This document shows, one piece after another, positions 5,007 to 10,247 of a DNA stretch of 10,247 nt. The notes beneath the pieces are model-generated. The model searched no databases and was not told the origin of the DNA. It was given only the letters and a program-made list of their open reading frames with translations. The position numbers and the translations under genes are program-made. Origin of the DNA: Oligoflexaceae bacterium (GTDB lineage Bacteria > Bdellovibrionota_B > Oligoflexia > Oligoflexales > Oligoflexaceae); contig CANJJY010000142.1 of assembly GCA_947474445.1 (NCBI GenBank), positions 1-10,247 of the forward strand. The letters run 5' to 3'. The stretch's first letter is position 1, and each line of letters opens with the position of its first letter.

Positions 5007-6293
5007 TCAGGTGTCTTTCTTCGGTGCGACCGCCAGGATGATGCCAGGCTTTTTAGTGCCATCTGCCACCGGAGTCGGACCTTTGCTCTGGCCTTTATTC
5101 ATTTCTGGTCCGGGTCCCTGCTTTTCGTTGGGACGCGGCTTGCGCTCTTCGCCTTCACGCGGTGGCGCCCTCTTGCCTTTCGGTCGATTGCGTCCCTGCC
5201 GCCGTGAATCTCCCCCATCCTTATTAATTTCTCTAGCGCCTTCCGGTTTCGCGGCTGTGGGACCTCGCCTTGGATCACGCTCGCGGAGAACTTGCTGAGG
5301 CTTTGGACCATCGCGCTGAGCGCGCGGCCGCACGTCGCTGCTTTCCGATTGCTGCATGGGATCGGCTGCCGATTCGCGATGACGGGATACTTCGGCGCTA
5401 TCGTCGAGGCCCGTCATGTCTCCTTCTCCCATTAGATTGCCAAAATCGAGATCGCTCCCCCAATCATCATCGGCATCGATCGCATGTTTTGCATCGACGA
5501 CTTCCAGCTCCGAGATAGCGACTGATCGCTGCTCACCGGTATCAAGCTCTAAGAGCATGGTCTGGTTCAGGATATCGCCGCGAATCACATCTCCCAAGAT
5601 GCCTTCAGGCAGCCGCACGCGGGTGCCTTTCGGCAAGAGCTTTTGCCGCAGGACGCTGTAGGTTTCATCCTCGTAGGTCAAGCAACAGAGGAGACGGCCG
5701 CAACCTCCAGAGACCTTGCTCGGATTGAGCGCAAGGTTTTGATTCTTGGCCATCTTGATCGAGACGGGAACGAATTCACGCAGAAAGCTCGAGCAACAGA
5801 ATTCTCGGCCGCAGATACCGAGGCCACCCGACAGCTTAGCCTCGTCGCGCGAACCGACTTGTTTGAGTTCGACTCTCGTTTTGAGGCCGCCGGCTAATTC
5901 CTTGACCAATTCCCGGAAGTCGACCCGACCAGGCGCGGAGAAATATACGATGACCTTGTTGCCGCCAAACTGTATCTCGACGCTGATGACCCGCATGTCG
6001 AGATCAAGGCCTTTGATTTTATCTTTGGTAAAACGCTCGGCATGTTCCGTAGTCAAACGGCCCATGGTATCGAGATCTTTGCGGGAGGCGAGGCGGACGA
6101 TCGGTTTGATCGGGTTCTGATCGGGTTCTTCGATTTCCACGTAGCTCACGCGTTTGACTTCAGCCAAACTGGGTCCGCGTTCTGTTTCAACCACGACGCG
6201 ATCACCGATGCTGAGCCGAAAATCGCGGGCATCAAAATCATAGATTTTTCCCGCCCGCCGAAACTGAACTCCCACAATATTCAAACCGTTCAT
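5007..6293 (-). CDS. ricT: PSP1/RicT (YaaT) family protein with long charged C-terminal tail
   Basis: 428 residues; family members such as B. subtilis RicT (YaaT) are about 275. The PSP1 core spans about 1-265. It holds six cysteines in two clusters, C161/C166/C167 (GICGREFCC) and C198/C203/C204 (GGCGRLLCC), the conserved cysteines that in B. subtilis bind an Fe-S cluster. There RicT works with RicA and RicF as a specificity factor for RNase Y mRNA processing; neither partner is in this window. From about 268 the chain is predicted disordered: acidic to about 300, then Pro/Arg/Lys/Gly-rich to the end, possibly RNA- or protein-binding. The ATG is preceded by AAGGA about 9 bases upstream. It lies 69 bp after holB and 12 bp before tdk. 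The holB-ricT neighbourhood agrees with the Bacillus gene order. Family assignment is firm; the RNase role here is inference. Confidence 0.93.
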   Translation of the reverse strand: MNGLNIVGVQFRRAGKIYDFDARDFRLSIGDRVVVETERGPSLAEVKRVSYVEIEEPDQNPIKPIVRLASRKDLDTMGRLTTEHAERFTKDKIKGLDLDMRVISVEIQFGGNKVIVYFSAPGRVDFRELVKELAGGLKTRVELKQVGSRDEAKLSGGLGICGREFCCSSFLREFVPVSIKMAKNQNLALNPSKVSGGCGRLLCCLTYEDETYSVLRQKLLPKGTRVRLPEGILGDVIRGDILNQTMLLELDTGEQRSVAISELEVVDAKHAIDADDDWGSDLDFGNLMGEGDMTGLDDSAEVSRHRESAADPMQQSESSDVRPRAQRDGPKPQQVLRERDPRRGPTAAKPEGAREINKDGGDSRRQGRNRPKGKRAPPREGEERKPRPNEKQGPGPEMNKGQSKGPTPVADGTKKPGIILAVAPKKDT

Positions 6294-6362
6294 CTGTTTT
6301 TTTCCTTGCTTGTCGCTTCACTTCTCTACTACTGACGATGGCTTTTAACTTCAAGCCTTCGA

Positions 6363-7334
6363 TCAGCAGCTACCCAAAGCTTCGGCCGCCATCTGCGTAT
6401 TCAACTGATTATGACCGCGGCCACCGGCTCGATAGATCTGCCGCAAGATGCGACGCCAGTGCCGGATTTGATTCAAATCGGGGGTCTTACCCGCCTTGCC
6501 CGCGAGGCCGAGACTGGCTCGGTACGTGCGATTGAGTAGAACTTCGCATTGCTGCGCAAGTTCAGGAGCTTTCCATCCAAGCTGCTTGAGCAAGTCCTGC
6601 ATTTCAGAACCTTGATAGGGACGTAAAAGCAGATGCCGCAAACGATCGATCGCTTCCTTGTGATCCTTGGTCTCTTCGAGAACGCGAAAGGTGCGGCCTG
6701 GCGAGAGACCTTGCGTCAAAAGCTGTTCTTCCAGTTCCGTACGACTGCGTTCTGGCAAGCGAGTCGACAGCCAGTTCAAACTCTCCGCGATAGGAGGTGG
6801 CTCGACATGCCACCGCACCAAGCGCGACGCAATCGTGGGAAGAAGCTGTCGCGGACGACTGCACGAAAGGAGAATGCGGACGTTGGGCGGCGGTTCTTCC
6901 AGCGTTTTAAGCAGCCGATTGGCTGCTTGTTCCGTCAAAGATTCGATATCGGGCATCACCACGACGCGCGTGGCCGCTTCGCTGCCCGCTCGATAGGTCA
7001 GATGCTCTTGCACCTGATCGGCTTCTGCAACCTTGATGGCCCCTTCTGTTTCTATCCAGAGAAGATCCCCCTGATACGAGCTCTGCACATCGCGGCAGCC
7101 ATCGCAGTGACCACAGGCATCCCGCGTCGCACAGTAAATCAAACCGCAGAGATAGGCGAGCAACGCTCGTTTGCCTATACCGTCCCGACCTTCGAGCATC
7201 AGCACCTGAGGGCTGCGCTCTTGGCTGAAGAGGGCGTGCAAATCTCGCTTGGTTTTTTCATGCCCAAATAGTTCACCCCAGCGTCGCTGAGGAAGGGTCG
7301 GGAGTTCGCGCGACGCCGCTGACTTACGACTCAT
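6363..7334 (-). CDS. holB: DNA polymerase III delta-prime subunit (clamp loader)
   Basis: Subunit of the clamp-loader complex that places the beta clamp on DNA. 323 residues, close to the 320-335 of the family. An AAA+ fold is visible: P-loop-like GRDGIGKR (49-56), a zinc module C68...C74xxC77xxC80, the conserved LLKTLEEPPP (141-150), and the sensor-1/arginine-finger region through S170-R171. The usual SRC triplet here reads S-R-L. The P-loop ends K-R rather than K-T/S, consistent with a delta-prime subunit that does not hydrolyse ATP. The rest is the C-terminal helical domain that packs in the clamp-loader ring. ATG overlaps the tmk stop as ATGA (7331-7334), indicating translational coupling; GGGAG in the end of tmk serves as ribosome binding site. 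A tau/gamma (DnaX) subunit is excluded by length and lack of the GKT P-loop. Confidence 0.94.
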   Translation of the reverse strand: MSRKSAASRELPTLPQRRWGELFGHEKTKRDLHALFSQERSPQVLMLEGRDGIGKRALLAYLCGLIYCATRDACGHCDGCRDVQSSYQGDLLWIETEGAIKVAEADQVQEHLTYRAGSEAATRVVVMPDIESLTEQAANRLLKTLEEPPPNVRILLSCSRPRQLLPTIASRLVRWHVEPPPIAESLNWLSTRLPERSRTELEEQLLTQGLSPGRTFRVLEETKDHKEAIDRLRHLLLRPYQGSEMQDLLKQLGWKAPELAQQCEVLLNRTYRASLGLAGKAGKTPDLNQIRHWRRILRQIYRAGGRGHNQLNTQMAAEALGSC

Positions 7335-7987
7335 AGCGCTCCCATGCGATGCAGGAGACCCAAAGCTTCGGTCAGCAGTTTGTCCGGAGTCTCTTCAGCG
7401 TTGAGGACTTTGATGCGTTCAGGGTATTGCTGCGCTAGAGTTAAATATCCAGCGCGCAGCGTCTGATGCATATCGAGGGTTCCTTTATCGTAACGGCTCG
7501 CTTGTTCTTCGCCCGGGCGCAGCTTCTGTGAACGGACAGCTACGCGCCGCATCGAGATGTCGGGCGGACAGTCGAGCACGAAGGTGATATGAGGATGACA
7601 CCCATCTACCGAGTAATCAACGATGGTTTCAAGCTTTTGCCGCTCAACTCCGGCCAAAAGGCCTTGATAGACGCGCGTGGAATCGTAAAAGCGATCGCAG
7701 AGAACCCATTGGCCACGCGTCAGAGCTGGTTTGATTCGCGTACTGACATGCTGAGCGCGGGCCGCAGAAACGAGAAGCAGTTCACTTATTGGAATGGCGC
7801 GGTCACCTTGAGGTGGTTCGAGAAACAGTTGTCGAATCGCGTCAGCCAGCGGCGTACCGCCAGGTTCACGGGTGAGGAAGTGATCGATGCCGCGCTCTTG
7901 GAAAGCTCGACTAAGACCCTGAATAAAAACAGATTTTCCAGCACCTTCACCGCCTTCAACACTGATAAATCGGCCTGACACCTGCAA
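7331..7987 (-). CDS. tmk: Thymidylate kinase
   Basis: Phosphorylates dTMP to dTDP. With start TTG 7987 the protein is 218 residues (family about 205-215) and begins MQVSGRFISVEGG. I chose TTG because GAGGAG (7994-7999) lies exactly 6 bases upstream. GTG 7981 would have a 12-base spacer, and an upstream ATG at 8323 would add about 110 residues unlike any thymidylate kinase. Motifs in order: P-loop GGEGAGKS (12-19), dTMP-binding TREPGGT (39-45), SAARAQH (75-81), DRF in place of the common DRY/DRH (98-100) followed by an STxxYQG-type segment, and a lid (about 146-167) with several Arg. The P-loop has no basic residue beyond K18, so this looks like a lid-arginine (E. coli-like, type II) enzyme. 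First gene of the operon; the last bases overlap holB. Confidence 0.95.
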   Translation of the reverse strand: MQVSGRFISVEGGEGAGKSVFIQGLSRAFQERGIDHFLTREPGGTPLADAIRQLFLEPPQGDRAIPISELLLVSAARAQHVSTRIKPALTRGQWVLCDRFYDSTRVYQGLLAGVERQKLETIVDYSVDGCHPHITFVLDCPPDISMRRVAVRSQKLRPGEEQASRYDKGTLDMHQTLRAGYLTLAQQYPERIKVLNAEETPDKLLTEALGLLHRMGAL

Positions 7988-7993
7988 GACCAG

Positions 7994-7999
7994 CTCCTC
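7994..7999 (-). promoter_or_regulatory. Ribosome binding site deciding the tmk start
   Basis: Read on the - strand, GAGGAG is followed by six bases and the TTG codon. It supports a rare TTG start rather than the GTG two codons further in. Confidence 0.65.
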
Positions 8000-8238
8000 T
8001 CTCGAGTCCGTATGGCTCCTGAACACAGTCGGGCAGCCTGCTTCCACGCAAAGTTTTTTCTTAGCAGAAGTTGTAATATTTAGCTGCAAGATTCGACATT
8101 TAGCCCTAAGCGAAAAAGCCCGGTAAGCGTCATGACTGGATTTTTTGCGGATACGACCGAAACGTCCGATAGAAACCCTCAAGAAGCAGCCTTGTCGATC
8201 GCCGATCGTCGAGTCTGTCTCGTAAAGGAGGGATGCCC

Positions 8239-8283
8239 ATGCGCGCGGACGCACGCAGGCGGGAAAAGAGATCGGCTTTTTAA
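8239..8283 (+). CDS. Candidate 14-codon leader peptide upstream of the kinase
   Basis: ATG 8239 is preceded by AAAGGAGG (8224-8231) with a 7-base spacer, the best ribosome binding site in this part of the window. The peptide is MRADARRREKRSAF, with six arginines out of fourteen residues, ending at TAA 8281. It lies in the same frame as the kinase, whose ATG follows 24 nt after the stop and has only a poorly spaced purine run. It could be a real leader or coupling ORF, or the remains of a longer kinase N-terminus cut by a stop; a chance match is also possible. No similarity is recognised. Confidence 0.4.
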   Translation: MRADARRREKRSAF

Positions 8284-8307
8284 GGCTGGTTCTCAATTGG
8301 GAAGGGT

Positions 8308-10173
8308 ATGGCGAAGAACTCATACGTATTAGGAAAGAGAATAGCCAGGGGCGGCATGGCCGAGATTTATCTCGGTAAGGCTGTCGGCGAAGCTGCTTTC
8401 CAAAAAATCGTCGCCATCAAACGCATCCTACCGCACTACGCGCAGGACAAAGAATTCATTGAAATGTTTCGCGACGAAGCCCATATCTGTAAGCGCTTGC
8501 AGCACAACAACATCGTTCAGGTCTATGACTTCACCGAAGTGGACGGCTCCTATGCCTTGATCATGGAACACGTCGACGGCGCCGACCTTCGCAGCCTGCT
8601 TTCTGCTTGCGAAACGGCAAAAACACGCCTTTCGGTTCCCATGGCTCTCTTTATCTCGGCCTGTGCGGCTCGCGCCTTGCATTACGCCCATACTAAAACT
8701 GATGAAATCACCAATGAAGCGCTCGGCATCGTACATCGCGACATCTCACCACAAAACATTTTGATCAGCTACGAAGGTGACGTCAAGATCACTGACTTTG
8801 GTATTGCTTCCGCCGAGAATAAGTTGACGGAAACCCGTCCCGGTGTGGTCAAAGGCAAATATTCCTACATGAGCCCCGAACAGGTGGCTGCCAAGCCCTT
8901 GGATGGACGCTCCGATGTGTTCAGTCTGGCCATCGTTCTCTGGGAAACCCTGGCGATGAAAAGACTGTTCGCTGGCATGACCGAAGTCGAAAGTATCCGA
9001 AAAGTTCAAAACTGCGAGATCCCTTACGATATCAGCGAGCTGAATCCAGAAATCGATCAAGAGCTGCGCGGCATCGTCATGAAAGGCCTGTCGAAGGATC
9101 GTAAGCTGCGCTACCAAACAGCAGCGGCCTTTGAGAAAGATCTTTTGCGTTATCTGCATTCCCATTACTCCGAGTTTACCTCGCGCGAGTTGGGTAACTT
9201 CCTCAAGCGTATCCTAGCTAAAAAACGCGATAAAACTCAGGATGATATCAAAGAGACGCTCGCTCAACAGGCGGAGCCGGCTCATACAACTCAGATGATC
9301 AACCCTCAAGCCGCCATGATGCCGATGCAATCCGCTTCTGGTAGTGGGATGACTTCGACTGAAATGCCCAAGGGCATGCAGATCGAAGATATGATGGCTC
9401 CCCAGCGCAACGGGCGAGCCACGGCGATTCCTATCGACGAAAAATCGATCTCTGTGTCGGGGAGCTTCAAACGCCAGAATGCGTCTTTGCGAATGGGCAT
9501 GCCTGATTCGACTTTCAACGAAGGGGCAACCAATACCAGACAGCGACCGCGGGCCGTCATCGCCGCTCCTCAGGTCAGGCGCCCACCGCGCAGCCGCACG
9601 CCCTTGTTCATCCTGCTTCTCCTCGTCATCGGTGGGCTCGCTTACTACTACAGGGACGAGTTCACACCCGATAAGCAATTGCACCTCGAGCTGCGATCGC
9701 TGCCAGACATTGTCAGCTTGCGCATCAACGGTTTGAAATGGGAACAGGGTGCCTACAAGAAAATGCCGATCAAATTGCATCTCAATCCCGGGAGCCACGA
9801 GCTCGAATTGAGCCGTCCCGGATATCAAAAAGAAATCATTCGCTTTCAAGGCAATGCCGGGGAAATTTTGCGCCCGGAGAAGATCTTCCTCAAGCGCTTG
9901 CCGCACGTCACGCTCGCTCCCGTGCGCATCGTGTCGAGTACCGACAAGGTCCTCATCGAAGTCGATCAGGGTCTCTTCGTCGGTGAGACTCCCTTGATGG
10001 TCGAACTCTTGCCGAACTCGCCTCATTTTGTGCAATTTAAGACCGGTGCCGAAGCCGACCTCTATAAGTGTGACTTCAAATTCGATCGCCAGAGCAATCC
10101 CTCATCCGTCGCCACGCTCCTCATCGTGCCACCGACAGGCAACCAGAAGCCCCGCTGCCAACTAAAAAACTAG
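8308..10173 (+). CDS. Transmembrane eukaryote-like Ser/Thr protein kinase with PEGA-like extracytoplasmic region
   Basis: 621 residues. Kinase domain about 6-285: glycine loop IARGGMAEIY (12-21), ATP-anchoring K38 in VAIKR, alpha-C E57, catalytic HRDISPQN (143-150; D145, N150), DFG (163-165), activation segment with a YMSPE end (187-191). All catalytic residues are present, so an active RD kinase is expected. A Met/Gln/Pro-rich, probably disordered juxtamembrane part (about 315-430) ends in basic residues. One membrane helix follows at about 432-448. The C-terminal region has two beta-rich units: 457-529 resembles PEGA domains (...NPGSHELELSRPGYQ...), 535-607 looks like a diverged second copy. 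It is probably a membrane receptor kinase with an outside PEGA-like module. ATG 8308 is favoured because the kinase homology starts at once, but its ribosome binding site (GGGAAG three bases upstream) is poor. Substrates unknown; no phosphatase or partner nearby. Confidence 0.93.
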   Translation: MAKNSYVLGKRIARGGMAEIYLGKAVGEAAFQKIVAIKRILPHYAQDKEFIEMFRDEAHICKRLQHNNIVQVYDFTEVDGSYALIMEHVDGADLRSLLSACETAKTRLSVPMALFISACAARALHYAHTKTDEITNEALGIVHRDISPQNILISYEGDVKITDFGIASAENKLTETRPGVVKGKYSYMSPEQVAAKPLDGRSDVFSLAIVLWETLAMKRLFAGMTEVESIRKVQNCEIPYDISELNPEIDQELRGIVMKGLSKDRKLRYQTAAAFEKDLLRYLHSHYSEFTSRELGNFLKRILAKKRDKTQDDIKETLAQQAEPAHTTQMINPQAAMMPMQSASGSGMTSTEMPKGMQIEDMMAPQRNGRATAIPIDEKSISVSGSFKRQNASLRMGMPDSTFNEGATNTRQRPRAVIAAPQVRRPPRSRTPLFILLLLVIGGLAYYYRDEFTPDKQLHLELRSLPDIVSLRINGLKWEQGAYKKMPIKLHLNPGSHELELSRPGYQKEIIRFQGNAGEILRPEKIFLKRLPHVTLAPVRIVSSTDKVLIEVDQGLFVGETPLMVELLPNSPHFVQFKTGAEADLYKCDFKFDRQSNPSSVATLLIVPPTGNQKPRCQLKN

Positions 10174-10181
10174 AGCCCGTC

Positions 10182-10247
10182 TCAAAAAGGGGATCTGGCC
10201 TTGCCTTCGGCGTCTGCCATCAGTCTATAGACCATAGCCTTCGCCAT
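10182..10247 (-). other. Possible C-terminal end of a convergent gene, or mobile-element end, cut by the window
   Basis: On the - strand a frame is open from the window edge to a TGA at 10182-10184, giving a 21-residue tail ending KARSPF. Only eight bases separate this stop from the kinase stop. The junction GAGCCCGTCTCAAAAAG starting at 10173 has the look of some insertion-sequence ends, and CTAG sits at the boundary, but the partner end is outside the window. GTCTATAGAC (10-bp palindrome) lies at 10223-10232. No family can be assigned from so little. Confidence 0.25.

Larger units (their letters stand above)
7988..8307. other. Divergent intergenic region between tmk and the kinase gene
   Basis: About 320 bases without a full gene, expected to hold promoters for both directions. 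The segment 8045-8120 is AT-richer (TTTTTT, TAATAT, TTAGCCCTAA). TTGCAG with a loosely matching downstream box on the - strand is the only sigma70-like start for tmk, and I cannot assign a -10 with confidence. The - strand frame of tmk stays open to 8323, but its translation there looks non-coding. The only likely translated element is the mini-ORF at 8239. Confidence 0.45.

Noticed and set aside
6319..6357. Small GGCTT/AAGCC hairpin between holB and ricT as a terminator
   Set aside because: Only 5 bp and without a T-tract on the coding strand; the operon probably reads through.
7988..8323. 112-residue N-terminal extension of thymidylate kinase
   Set aside because: The frame is open, but no thymidylate kinase has such an extension, the translation looks random, and a good ribosome site sits before TTG 7987.
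8132..8332. 66-codon + strand frame overlapping the kinase start
   Set aside because: No ribosome site, different frame from the kinase, and no protein-like features.
9214..10035. Long - strand frame opposite the kinase gene
   Set aside because: Shadow of the kinase coding strand; composition and lack of start signals do not support a gene.

Overview
The window looks like chromosomal DNA of a Gram-negative bacterium of roughly 50-55% GC (by eye). Three things suggest a Bdellovibrionota/Oligoflexia or Myxococcota-type ('delta-proteobacterial') genome: several lipoprotein signal peptides, a eukaryote-like Ser/Thr kinase with the HRDISPQN catalytic loop typical of those groups, and a tmk-holB-ricT-tdk cluster. 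This placement is inference; there is no rRNA or other decisive marker in the window.

Left part (1-4248, all + strand): the 3' portion of rlmN (23S rRNA/tRNA adenine methyltransferase), a short hairpin terminator, then three predicted lipoproteins. The first (1299-1922) and third (3658-4248) are colinear paralogs with two helical, coiled-coil-like segments. The middle one (1986-2807) is an unrelated acidic, Cys-containing protein, probably co-transcribed with the first. Between the second and third lies an 850-base non-coding region. It contains a strong terminator, a 145-bp imperfect palindrome with 34-bp arms whose left end is the terminator's own T-tract, a second 14-bp-stem hairpin, long T-tracts and an orphan perfect Shine-Dalgarno sequence. 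This is the least explained part of the window.

Middle part (4341-7987, all - strand): a compact four-gene operon read tmk, holB, ricT (PSP1), tdk. It combines dTMP supply (thymidine kinase makes dTMP, thymidylate kinase makes dTDP), the clamp-loader delta-prime subunit, and a RicT-type protein with an unusually long charged tail. tmk-holB-ricT follows the order known from Bacillus subtilis (tmk-yaaQ-yaaR-holB-yaaT). A hairpin at 4327-4357, with the tdk stop codon in its loop, separates it from the convergent lipoprotein gene.

Right part (8308-10173, + strand): a transmembrane Ser/Thr protein kinase with a C-terminal PEGA-like extracytoplasmic region, divergent from tmk. It has a weak ribosome binding site of its own. 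A 14-codon in-frame mini-ORF with a near-perfect Shine-Dalgarno lies 24 nt upstream. The last ~70 bases may hold the C-terminal end of a convergent gene or the end of a mobile element; neither can be decided from this window.
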